Shown: piece by piece, positions 1 to 7,760 of the stretch
Numbering within the stretch: position 1 is the stretch's first letter
How the letters are laid out: each line of letters starts with the position of its first letter
DNA from: Candidatus Cloacimonadota bacterium
Lineage (GTDB): Bacteria > Cloacimonadota > Cloacimonadia > Cloacimonadales > Cloacimonadaceae
Length of the DNA: 64,000 bases
Assembly (NCBI GenBank): GCA_023421135.1
Contig: JAEZUG010000051.1
Location: 1-64,000 of the forward strand
Direction: 5' to 3'
Notes under the pieces: model-generated
Database searches by the model: none
What the model was told of the DNA's origin: nothing
What the model saw: the letters and a program-made list of their open reading frames with translations, nothing else
Program-made: the position numbers and the translations under genes

Positions 1-79
1 GCGCATCGGGCGGGGAGGGGATTGACAAGAAAAAGAGTGGTTTTGGCTCTATTTACCCACTAAAGCGGGGTTCTGGGTT

Positions 80-101
80 GTGGCGCTTCGGAGAGCGCCA
101 C
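80..101. repeat. Perfect 8-bp-stem hairpin
   Basis: Arms GTGGCGCT and AGCGCCAC pair perfectly around the hexamer loop TCGGAG. No T-run follows on either strand, so it is not a canonical terminator. The loop is the reverse complement of CTCCGA, the invariant loop of the dispersed TCTGCCAAA/TTTGGCAGA hairpin family elsewhere in the window, so it may be a relative of that family. It abuts the octamer array that follows. Confidence 0.7.
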
Positions 102-202
102 CACGTCACCACGTCACCACGTCATCACGCCACCACGTCACCACGTCACCACGTCCCCACGCCACCACGCTACCACGTCCCCATGCCACCACGTCCCCAT
201 CA
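99..202. repeat. 8-bp degenerate tandem array (13 units)
   Basis: Thirteen consecutive 8-bp units with consensus CACCACGT; variants include CATCACGC, CCCCACGC, TACCACGT and CCCCATGC. The array ends about 50 bp before the ATG of the GAPOR-like gene. On the minus strand the unit reads ACGTGGTG. The same family recurs in the opposite orientation right after the radical SAM gene (41755-41818). Confidence 0.9.
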
Positions 203-255
203 GGATTCTATTGACAGCCGGAGCAGGATTCTTTAGCATGGCAGGAGAGGTAAAT

Positions 256-2130
256 ATGAAGCACACACTGAAAGTTCTGATGCTAGATGCCGCCAGCGGA
301 TTCTATAGAATGCAGCGCTATCCCCTGGGAGCCTTCTTCGGTCCCGTGGATTTGGGTTTGCATTTATCCGGCAAATACAACTCCCTGAATTTTGGAGTAG
401 GCCTGCTCTCAGGCTCGATCTTTCCCGGCTCCAACCGGCTGGTCTTCACCGGCTTCTCGCCTGCCTGGGGAGGCTTCTACGTCTCCAGCATGGGCGGTGC
501 CGGGCTCACCTTTGACGATCTGGGCTTGAACCTCGTTTCCATCCGCGGAAAAGCCTCCAGTCCCTCTCTGCTGCTACTCAATCGAGAACACGGCGAAGAG
601 ATCGAGGTGGAGCTCATCCCGCTGCCGGTGCAGGATATTTGGCAGAAAGACGGCGTGTATTCACTACTGGATCACGTCTTCAGCACTTACTCCGGTCGCT
701 TTGAGAAGGCTCCGCGTGTGCTGGCTGTGGGTCCTGCAGCAGAGTATAGCGATGTGGGCGGGATCTGTTCTCTGGCAGTGAAAAGCGGCAAGCCTTCAGA
801 TATCGACACCTGGGCCGGCAGGGGCGGAATGGGCTCCAAGCTGCTGCAGCAACATGGCATCTGTGCCGTGATCTATGGTGGAACTCTGATTGATGAGGAT
901 TTTCGGGATAATAAAGTGGCAGATGAGTGGTTTCAGACCCGTTACGAGCAAAAGATGATGGCCAAAGACATGGAAGCCACGAAGAAATACCGCTTTGATC
1001 CGGATTTTGAGACCGGCGGTACCTTTGGCGTGAATTACGCCGGCAATGCTTCCAGCTTCCTCGCCTTCAATTATCGCAGCATTCACTGGAGCGAAGCTGA
1101 ACGCAAAGCCTTCCACGAGAAGCATATCAGGCAGCACTATCTAAAGCAGTTCAACGAGGAATGCATCGCCACCAAGAATTTCAGCAATTGCGGCGAACCC
1201 TGCGTGGCGGTCTGCAAGAAGTATCACGGCAGATTCAGAAAGGATTACGAGCCCTATCAAGCGCTGGGACCGCTCTGCGGCATCTTTGATCAGCGCGCTG
1301 CCGAAGAGCTCTGCCATAAAGTGGATAGCCTGGGTTACGACGCCATCTCCATGGGCGGTTTTCTGGCCTGGCTAATGGACTGTTTGGATCAGAACCTGCT
1401 GCAGCCGGAAGAGCTGGGCGTGAGCACCAAACCCGCCTGGAATCCTGCCAGTTTCGACACAATCAAGGATTCCCGGCACAATGCCGAGCTGGCAGTGGCT
1501 TTACTGGAGCAGACTCTTGGTGCCAAGCCGCGGATCGACCTCTCCGAAGGTGCCCGCAAATACGCCCGCAGGCTGTCCCGTGCCAAGAATCCGCTGCTTA
1601 TCAACAGCTTTGTTTACAACGCTTTCGGACGCAAAGGCTGGATGGTGCCAAATCAATACTGGGTGCCTGGTGTGCTCAGCCCCATCCCCGCCATGGGACG
1701 CTATTACATGTATTATGGCACGCAATACTTCAATCCCCGCCTCCTGGGCAGAATCAATGCCGAGCGCATGAAGACTGAGCTGATGCTGGATAACCTCGGG
1801 ATCTGCCGCTTTCACCGTGCCTGGGCAGAGGAAATGCTGCCGCAGATTGTGCAGGAACTCTTTGGCTTGGGCAAGGAACTCGAGCTGAGTACCCACATCA
1901 CTGCCCGCCGGATCAATTGCCGCAATGCCTCAGTCTTCTGGGAATCCGAACGCAACCTGGATTTTGTGCATCTGGCGCTGCAGAGACAGGCTCAGAACTG
2001 CACTGATCCCGATCTGGCAATGTGGCTGAAACGCTTTGCGGAAGACAAACGCGCCGCTGGCTTTGACTACTGGTATGAAGTGCGCAAAGGCATCGATGAG
2101 AGCCTGGGAGAAGAGCTGCCAAGCCTCTGA
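256..2130 (+). CDS. Tungsten-containing aldehyde ferredoxin oxidoreductase family protein, GAPOR-like
   Basis: 624-aa protein of the aldehyde:ferredoxin oxidoreductase family. Sequence blocks match glyceraldehyde-3-phosphate:ferredoxin oxidoreductase (GAPOR) best: PGSNRLVFTGFSP followed by SSMGGAG near the N-terminus, ETGGTFGVNY in the middle, and the cluster motif NCGEPCVAVCKKY. The likely [4Fe-4S] ligands are C312, C316 and C320 (C-x3-C-x3-C, the GAPOR spacing as I recall it, rather than the usual AOR C-x2-C-x3-C) plus C517 in DNLGICRFHR. GAPOR oxidises glyceraldehyde-3-phosphate to 3-phosphoglycerate with ferredoxin, using a tungstopterin cofactor. I chose the ATG at 256 because GGAGAGG (244-250) precedes it; an in-frame alternative start at 211 overlaps repeat-like sequence. 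It stands alone and converges with the M6 protease gene, the stop codons being only 23 bp apart. The family is firm; the substrate is inferred. Confidence 0.8.
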   Translation: MKHTLKVLMLDAASGFYRMQRYPLGAFFGPVDLGLHLSGKYNSLNFGVGLLSGSIFPGSNRLVFTGFSPAWGGFYVSSMGGAGLTFDDLGLNLVSIRGKASSPSLLLLNREHGEEIEVELIPLPVQDIWQKDGVYSLLDHVFSTYSGRFEKAPRVLAVGPAAEYSDVGGICSLAVKSGKPSDIDTWAGRGGMGSKLLQQHGICAVIYGGTLIDEDFRDNKVADEWFQTRYEQKMMAKDMEATKKYRFDPDFETGGTFGVNYAGNASSFLAFNYRSIHWSEAERKAFHEKHIRQHYLKQFNEECIATKNFSNCGEPCVAVCKKYHGRFRKDYEPYQALGPLCGIFDQRAAEELCHKVDSLGYDAISMGGFLAWLMDCLDQNLLQPEELGVSTKPAWNPASFDTIKDSRHNAELAVALLEQTLGAKPRIDLSEGARKYARRLSRAKNPLLINSFVYNAFGRKGWMVPNQYWVPGVLSPIPAMGRYYMYYGTQYFNPRLLGRINAERMKTELMLDNLGICRFHRAWAEEMLPQIVQELFGLGKELELSTHITARRINCRNASVFWESERNLDFVHLALQRQAQNCTDPDLAMWLKRFAEDKRAAGFDYWYEVRKGIDESLGEELPSL

Positions 2131-2153
2131 AGTAGCGACAAGTGACGAGAGCC

Positions 2154-4709
2154 TTAGTGAACTATAGCCATGCGGCTGATAATGGTTTTCCCTTCCGCTT
2201 TCAAGCGGCAGAAATAGATCCCCGGGGATACAGCTCTGCCGGAAGCATCCCTGCCATCCCAGTCTATCCTGTGAGTACCGCTGGCCAGGTTTGTATCCAG
2301 GATGTCCAGCAGCTTCTGGCCTCGTATGTTAAAGATGCTCATCTGTACCTTCTGAGGGCTCTTCAGGTCAAAGCTTAGGGTAGTTGCTCCCGAGAAGGGA
2401 TTGGGATAGTTTGAAAGCCGCAGGACCGGAGCGGGAATCTGCTCCTCCCCATTCTCGACGATCAGGTTTTCCAGCAACAGCTCAATGGCAGCGCTCCCGT
2501 TTATTCCCCTGCCCAAAGCGTCCGTCCAGGGACGATCCGGCTCCGTGAGCCAAGAGTGTCCACAGGGAGCATTGGTGTCAAAGACGATGTTTTGATAATC
2601 ATAGAGATCCACTATCACAGCGATCTTTCCTGAGATGGGATTGCCAGTGTTGATAACGAATTCTTCCCTGCCTTCCATGGCGTGATAGAGAAAGCCAAGA
2701 TCGAGCAGGGTGGTCTGAGTGATGCCTCCGGCAGCAAAACGGTTGATCTTGACACCTATTAAGCCGGGAGCCTCTGGAAAGCCCCAGGCATCCGCTAGGG
2801 CATTGATGGCGAGCTTTTTGACCAGATATTCCTCTGTGCCCAAATCCAGCTCTAGAGCCACCTGGATCGGCACCGCTCCACGGCCAAATTCTTCCCAGGC
2901 CGGCTGGCCGGAAAGCCAGGAGAACCAGGTTTGCTCCAAAGGATTGACTATACGGATCTGGGAAAGCTCGGCAGAACTGAGCTGAGAGAGCGTGTATGCC
3001 ACGATCCTAAGATCATGATAACCCACACTCAGATAGTCCGCAGGAACCTCAATCTGATAGGGAGAACTGGCAGTTTGCCCCAGAAACTGGCTATCTACCC
3101 AAAATTCCACCCGGTCCAAGCCCTCTCCAACGGCATTGACATTGGCACTCAAAGTAAGGCTGCCGGGATTGAGGACTGCACCTGGAGCCGGATTCATATA
3201 ACTGATCACAGGCGGGAATGCAGTGGCGCTCCCCAAAGTGAAAGAGATGGTCTGCCCAGCTTCTGATATGTTGTGAATATCCACTCCACCATAGATACTG
3301 CCATACTGCGAAACGCTGGCGGGATTGGTGTAAGGATTGAACTCGGTTTGAAACGCCTGAGCGCTGAAAGTTGCTTCCGAGATTCTACCGTTGATATTGG
3401 CTGAACCATCGGGACGATAAACGTAAACTTCATCAGGAGGGCCGTTGGAATTCCCTTCGCCCGTGGGTCTGATACGATAAATCAGAAGTCCTGAACCAGG
3501 CAGGTTAGCTTCAAAGATATCAGAATCCTGTTTACGGTATTCCAGCAACAGATACTCATTGGTGGAGACCTGAATGCGGTAAGCGTTATTGAACTGCGCC
3601 GTAACGGGTTGCAAGGTGTGGGTGCCGGGGCCGATCACGGGGATATCATCGATCCAGCCGCCATAACGGTATTTCATATACATACCCATGTGTCCCGCTC
3701 CGCTTTCCATGATATCCCAGCAACCAGCAGGAGAAAGTCCGTCAAAATCGTAATGATAGAGGTCGGGAGCTCCCACACTGTGAAACATTTCGTGGCATAG
3801 GGTGCGAACGCTGTTGTGGTTCTCCGGCTGGAAGGTAAAATCCCAGACTCGTTTGTTGTTGATATAGGAATTCACGGTATAGAGAGCCCAGCGATGTGCC
3901 CAGAGAAGGTTGTTCCAGGCAGAGTGAGGTCCGCGGATGATGAAGCAAACGTTATCCACATAACCGTCGTTATCCGCATCGATATTCAACGCTTCCGGAA
4001 CCTGAGCTTCGATGGCGGCAATGGCATTGGCCAAAAGAGTGTGTTCCCGCTCGGTGCGTTGGTCACCCTGATAGCCTTCGGGATTGGTGAAAGAATTGTA
4101 GGGCATGTAATAGGCGCGGGGATGGCTGTCCTGATAGGAGAGATTGACATCCGTGGATGTGGAAGGAAAGTGATGTGACACAAAATTCAATTGATCGTAG
4201 CTAACCTGGTGAAAATAGTTGCGCAGAGAGTATTGATCTTCGCCTTCGGCATTGAATCTGGCGTCGTAATAGGATCGGGGATCGGGAAACTCAGTCTGAT
4301 CCAAGAACCTGATATAGACCACGAGATTGTTCACAGTTCCGGTATTGGGAGAACGGCTTCCCCGACTAGGCGCATTCATAAGTTGAACCCGCTGTTGATA
4401 CTCCTGAGGGGAGATATTGAGCCCGGGGCTTAAGGTAAGAGCATGAGGATTGCCGGAATCTACCCGGCAAGCGGAGGGCACCAGCTCCTCACCCTGGGAG
4501 GTGGCGTAGTAATAGTAACCATCTGTGAAGCTTTGCACTATTGTGTAGCCCTCAGAATCATGCAGACGATTGGCAAATTCATCTCCCGAGGCCAGCAGAT
4601 TCAGCACAGAGCCATCGGGCTGAACCACCTCGGTGGGCAGGTTCTCAAAATAGGCAGCTGCCAAAACCAACGGCAAGACGGCGAAGAGCACAAGAACAAT
4701 ATTTTTCAT
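2154..4709 (-). CDS. Secreted M6 family (immune inhibitor A-like) metalloprotease with FlgD-like C-terminal sorting domain
   Basis: 851 aa with an N-terminal signal peptide (MKNIVLVLFAVLPLVLAAA). The zinc-binding motif HEMFH is at residues 306-310, followed by SVGAPDLYHY as in M6 proteases of the immune inhibitor A type. Beyond about residue 500 lie an Ig-like region (NPAPGAVLNPGSLTL...) and a proprotein-convertase-like beta segment. The last ~80 residues (YPNPFSGATTLSFDL onward, ending in RMAIVH) are a FlgD-like Ig domain of the type used as a Por/T9SS C-terminal signal in this group. The start is the ATG at 4709 with GGAGG nine bases upstream; a TTG immediately before it would add one residue. 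It probably acts extracellularly or on the cell surface in protein degradation. Single-gene unit. Confidence 0.85.
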   Translation of the reverse strand: MKNIVLVLFAVLPLVLAAAYFENLPTEVVQPDGSVLNLLASGDEFANRLHDSEGYTIVQSFTDGYYYYATSQGEELVPSACRVDSGNPHALTLSPGLNISPQEYQQRVQLMNAPSRGSRSPNTGTVNNLVVYIRFLDQTEFPDPRSYYDARFNAEGEDQYSLRNYFHQVSYDQLNFVSHHFPSTSTDVNLSYQDSHPRAYYMPYNSFTNPEGYQGDQRTEREHTLLANAIAAIEAQVPEALNIDADNDGYVDNVCFIIRGPHSAWNNLLWAHRWALYTVNSYINNKRVWDFTFQPENHNSVRTLCHEMFHSVGAPDLYHYDFDGLSPAGCWDIMESGAGHMGMYMKYRYGGWIDDIPVIGPGTHTLQPVTAQFNNAYRIQVSTNEYLLLEYRKQDSDIFEANLPGSGLLIYRIRPTGEGNSNGPPDEVYVYRPDGSANINGRISEATFSAQAFQTEFNPYTNPASVSQYGSIYGGVDIHNISEAGQTISFTLGSATAFPPVISYMNPAPGAVLNPGSLTLSANVNAVGEGLDRVEFWVDSQFLGQTASSPYQIEVPADYLSVGYHDLRIVAYTLSQLSSAELSQIRIVNPLEQTWFSWLSGQPAWEEFGRGAVPIQVALELDLGTEEYLVKKLAINALADAWGFPEAPGLIGVKINRFAAGGITQTTLLDLGFLYHAMEGREEFVINTGNPISGKIAVIVDLYDYQNIVFDTNAPCGHSWLTEPDRPWTDALGRGINGSAAIELLLENLIVENGEEQIPAPVLRLSNYPNPFSGATTLSFDLKSPQKVQMSIFNIRGQKLLDILDTNLASGTHRIDWDGRDASGRAVSPGIYFCRLKAEGKTIISRMAIVH

Positions 4710-5278
4710 CAAATTCTTCCTCCGAGCGGTTCTGATGCAATTTCCATGCCTAAACGAAAAGTGACTAGTGATTAGGCAGACATGGTTGAGCTGGGAGAAA
4801 AGGCTTCGCCTAAGTGAACAGAATTGCGGGTGTGTAGCTGGGAGATAGATTTACTGTATCGCCCGCTTGTGTCTTTGTTGGCTTGGGCGTCATAATAGAA
4901 AGAGATCGATTAAGTGGAAAATCAGGGTTGTTTAAGCCGCATTCAACAAGTGGTCCAGATAAAACGCATACATAAACCCATAAATAACAAGCACAAGCAT
5001 GGCAAGCTTAAGGTTCAATATCATGCACAATATCGCTTTAAAGAAATCGGCAATCCTGAGCTTCATATCATAAAAGATTGTCAGTGGCTTCATATATTTC
5101 TGAAGGTTTATTATGGTCTCAACGCCGTTGACTATAGTTGTAAACTGGGATTCTGCCGCGCCATCCCCTCGAATGAGAGCAGCCAAACCCTCGAAAATGA
5201 AAGCGTTTTGCCAAATCGGAGTTTGGCAGACCAGTATGAGTTCTCTGTAGTAAAAATCACTGAGAGAGCATTTTCTGC
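4710..5278. other. Intergenic mosaic, M6 protease to S24 regulator
   Basis: About 570 bp upstream of both divergent genes. It contains two copies of the recurrent AGCTGGGAGA word (around 4787 and 4840) and one copy of the TTTGGCAGA hairpin family (5206-5232). An AT-rich minus-strand open frame (4932-5297) would encode a hydrophobic C-terminal segment, but it has no ribosome binding site and runs through the dispersed repeat, so I treat it as a possible gene remnant only. Confidence 0.6.
5206..5232 (-). repeat. Hairpin family A copy (TCTGCCAAA / CTCCGA / TTTGGCAGA)
   Basis: On the plus strand TTTGCCAAA, TCGGAG, TTTGGCAGA. This is the reverse orientation of the dispersed hairpin found again at about 17834, 33903, 54401, 54483 and 54583. 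The left arm here has one mismatch relative to the perfect copies. Confidence 0.85.
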
Positions 5279-5307
5279 TTGACAAGTTTAGTGGCACTTC
5301 ATATTTT
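5279..5307 (+). promoter_or_regulatory. Sigma-70-type promoter of the S24 regulator gene
   Basis: TTGACA at 5279-5284, a 17-bp spacer, then TATTTT at 5302-5307, 64 bp before the ATG at 5371. This is one of the best promoter matches in the window. Confidence 0.65.
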
Positions 5308-5323
5308 GTTTAGTGATAGTGAT
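5290..5323. promoter_or_regulatory. Candidate operator for the S24 regulator
   Basis: AGTGGCACT (5290-5298, a small palindrome inside the promoter spacer) and a direct duplicate AGTGATAGTGAT (5312-5323) just past the -10 box. The complementary ATCACT lies at 5256-5261. Related half-sites bracketing a promoter would fit autoregulation by the HTH-S24 protein. This is inference from sequence pattern only. Confidence 0.3.
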
Positions 5324-5370
5324 ATGCAAGAAGCAAGAATAAGCAATACATCGCTATATAAGGAGATCTT

Positions 5371-6099
5371 ATGACAGGCGAAAGAATTAAAGAGCTACGC
5401 AGGGTTCTGCGGATTTCACAGGTTGAGCTGGCTGACAAGCTGTGTATCAATGCTTCGGCCATCTCGCAGATGGAGAGCGGTAAGATCCGCCCTTCTCTGG
5501 ACACGATGATCCAGCTCAACAAGTTAGTAGGCGTAAATTTACACTGGCTGATCACCGGCAGTGGGGAGATGTTTGATCGTGATGCTGCCCAGAAGTATAA
5601 CCACGCCTCCAAACAACTCACGCAGTTGCAGGAGATGCTGAACAAGCAACTCCAGGAGATTATTGACGCTAAAGCCAATATCAGTGGCGGTGACGTTATA
5701 GATTTCCATGTGACTGGCGAGATCGCTGCAGGTCCTCCCGTGGAAAGCACCGCTGGAGTTCTGGACGTTATATCTGTGCGGCGCAGCATGATACAGGGGG
5801 TCGTGGACGACTTTATGTGCCTAAGGGTCAATGGGCAGAGCATGGAGCCGGAGATACTAAATAACGACGTCGTGCTGATCCGGCCTTCCAGCGATTGGAA
5901 CTCTCTTTCCGGTAAGATCTGCGCTGTGCGCGTGGATGGCTCCATCACCCTGAAAAAGATGATCCTGGATTATGCCAAAAAGCTGATCTTCCTGCTCTCA
6001 CTGAACGATTCCTATCAGCCCATAGTGGTCGATCCCAACGAGCATCAGGATATCAGCCTGATCGGCTATCTCTTCTTCCTCTTCCGTAAAGTGCAATAG
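5371..6099 (+). CDS. XRE-family HTH regulator with S24 (LexA/CI-like) autoprotease domain
   Basis: 242 aa. Residues 5-65 form a Cro/CI-type helix-turn-helix (SQVELADKLCINASAISQMESGKIRPS). Residues ~75-105 are a helical linker, and the C-terminal half is a peptidase S24 domain. The expected self-cleavage bond is A120-G121 (EIAAGPP); the catalytic dyad is S157 (NGQSMEPE) and K195 (ITLKK), with a LexA-like 38-residue gap. All elements for RecA-stimulated self-cleavage are intact. AAGGAG precedes the ATG. The gene sits 9 bp ahead of rmuC, so it may control a small DNA-damage operon that includes it. It resembles phage CI-type repressors as much as LexA, and no other phage genes are nearby. Confidence 0.85.
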   Translation: MTGERIKELRRVLRISQVELADKLCINASAISQMESGKIRPSLDTMIQLNKLVGVNLHWLITGSGEMFDRDAAQKYNHASKQLTQLQEMLNKQLQEIIDAKANISGGDVIDFHVTGEIAAGPPVESTAGVLDVISVRRSMIQGVVDDFMCLRVNGQSMEPEILNNDVVLIRPSSDWNSLSGKICAVRVDGSITLKKMILDYAKKLIFLLSLNDSYQPIVVDPNEHQDISLIGYLFFLFRKVQ

Positions 6100-6108
6100 G
6101 GGGCGGAG

Positions 6109-7524
6109 ATGCTGGAATCACTGCTGTTGGCTGCCTGGTTTATCCTTTGCATTGTAGCGCTGTATTTACTACTGGGCCGTCTGTTGAAGAAGGGACTATC
6201 ATCTCAGGGCACTCAGCAGGAGCTGAAGGAAGAGCTGCGACGCCTGGTGATCCTGCAGGAAAATGCCGATAAGGGGTTCAAAGACGAGTTTCACAGGCTG
6301 CGCACGGAGCTGACCAGCCTCACGACCGGAAACCGGGAAGAGCTTTCTGCCACGCTCAGCAAGCAGGAAAGCAGCCTGAAAGCCTCGCTGCAGGAGAGCC
6401 GCAAGGAGCTGGTTGAGAGCCTCACCAAGCTCAATAACCAGATCAATCTGGATGCTGGTACCAACCGTGAAGAGCTGCGGCAGACCCTGAGCAGCCTCTC
6501 CGAAACGCTTTCCAAACGTATGCAGGAGCTGAATCTGAACCTGCAGGAACAGCTTGAGAAGCAGAAAGCCGTGGTGGATACCCAGCTTCAAAGCATACGC
6601 GAATCCAATGAGAAGAAGCTGGAACAGATGCGGCTGGTGGTGGATGAGAAGCTGCAGCAAACCCTGGAATCCAAGCTGGGAGAGAGTTTCCGCCAGGTAA
6701 GCGAACGCCTCGAACTGGTTCATAAAGGCTTAGGCGAAATGAAGGTGCTGGCCACAGATGTGGGAGATCTGAAGAAAGTGCTCTCAAACGTGAGCACTCG
6801 CGGTGCTTTGGGAGAATTACAACTGGAAAATCTGATCTCTCAGTTACTCACTCCCGAGCAGTATGAACGGCAGTACAAGCCGCGTCCCCGCAGTCCCGAA
6901 GTGGTGGAATTTGCCATTCGCCTCCCGGGTAAGGATGAGAACGAAAGACCCGTCTATCTGCCTGTGGATTCGAAGTTTCCGCTTTCAGATTATCACAGCC
7001 TCTGCTCAGCTTATGAATCTGGAGATACAGCCGCTATAGATCAATATCGCAAAGCTCTCTATCAAAACGTGAAGAAATCTGCCCGCGATATCCGGGATAA
7101 ATATATCAATCCACCCAACACCACAGATTTTGCCCTGCTTTTCCTACCGATCGAAGGCCTTTTTGCCGAAGCACTGCGGGAACCAGCGCTCTTTGAGACG
7201 ATCCAGCGTGAGATGCACGTGATCATCACAGGACCCACCACTCTGGCCGCCATCCTGAACAGCCTGCAATTGGGCTTCCGTAGCCTGGCAATCGAGAAGC
7301 GCTCCAGCGAAGTCTGGCGCATATTGGGAGCTGTGAAGACGGAATTTGGCAAGTTCGGCGGCTACCTGGAAAAGACCAAACGTAAGATTGAGGAAGCTCA
7401 TAAGAGCCTGGATGAAGCCACCGACCGTACCCGGCATATTGAGCGCCGCTTAAAGAACGTGCAGGAACTGCCCGGGGCTGAGACTCCGGAACTATTGGAG
7501 CTGACAGAGCCGAACGAAGAGTGA
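6109..7524 (+). CDS. rmuC: DNA recombination protein RmuC
   Basis: 471 aa, typical length for RmuC. An N-terminal membrane anchor (residues ~2-24, LLLAAWFILCIVALYLLLG) is followed by a long coiled coil (~35-230) and the conserved RmuC nuclease-like domain (~230-440) with LGELQLENLISQLL, PVDSKFPLSDY and LFLPIEGLFAEAL. RmuC limits inversions and rearrangements at inverted repeats in E. coli, and its fold is related to restriction-type nucleases. It starts 9 bp after the S24 regulator behind a purine-rich GGGGGCGGAG, so the two form one operon. No repeat array follows its stop. Confidence 0.92.
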   Translation: MLESLLLAAWFILCIVALYLLLGRLLKKGLSSQGTQQELKEELRRLVILQENADKGFKDEFHRLRTELTSLTTGNREELSATLSKQESSLKASLQESRKELVESLTKLNNQINLDAGTNREELRQTLSSLSETLSKRMQELNLNLQEQLEKQKAVVDTQLQSIRESNEKKLEQMRLVVDEKLQQTLESKLGESFRQVSERLELVHKGLGEMKVLATDVGDLKKVLSNVSTRGALGELQLENLISQLLTPEQYERQYKPRPRSPEVVEFAIRLPGKDENERPVYLPVDSKFPLSDYHSLCSAYESGDTAAIDQYRKALYQNVKKSARDIRDKYINPPNTTDFALLFLPIEGLFAEALREPALFETIQREMHVIITGPTTLAAILNSLQLGFRSLAIEKRSSEVWRILGAVKTEFGKFGGYLEKTKRKIEEAHKSLDEATDRTRHIERRLKNVQELPGAETPELLELTEPNEE

Positions 7525-7760
7525 TCTTTTACCTTTTACAAGGAGTAAAGGAGCTTACAAAGATAGATATCAGGAGCTGAAGAACATGCTTCGCTGCATG
7601 GGCTGGAAGATCGGAGTGGAGCTTTCAGTTATCAAAACAGAGGAAATGAGTAAAAGAGAGTTATGGGCGAACGTTTAGATGGGAGACGAAAGGTAAGTCT
7701 CCGTTGGGGCGGACTGCGGTCTGCCCATGATATCTATGGTTTTTAAATGATAATCTGGTC

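Noticed and set aside
99..202. CRISPR array
   Set aside because: Units are 8 bp and contiguous without spacers, and no cas genes occur in the window.
5371..7524. Prophage, because of the CI-like S24 regulator
   Set aside because: No integrase, structural or lysis genes, and no att-like repeats nearby; rmuC is a normal chromosomal gene.
7586..7678. 30-codon ORF with an AGGAG upstream after rmuC (MLRCMGWKIG start)
   Set aside because: Too short, spacing to the RBS is long, and no recognisable feature; not listed as a gene.
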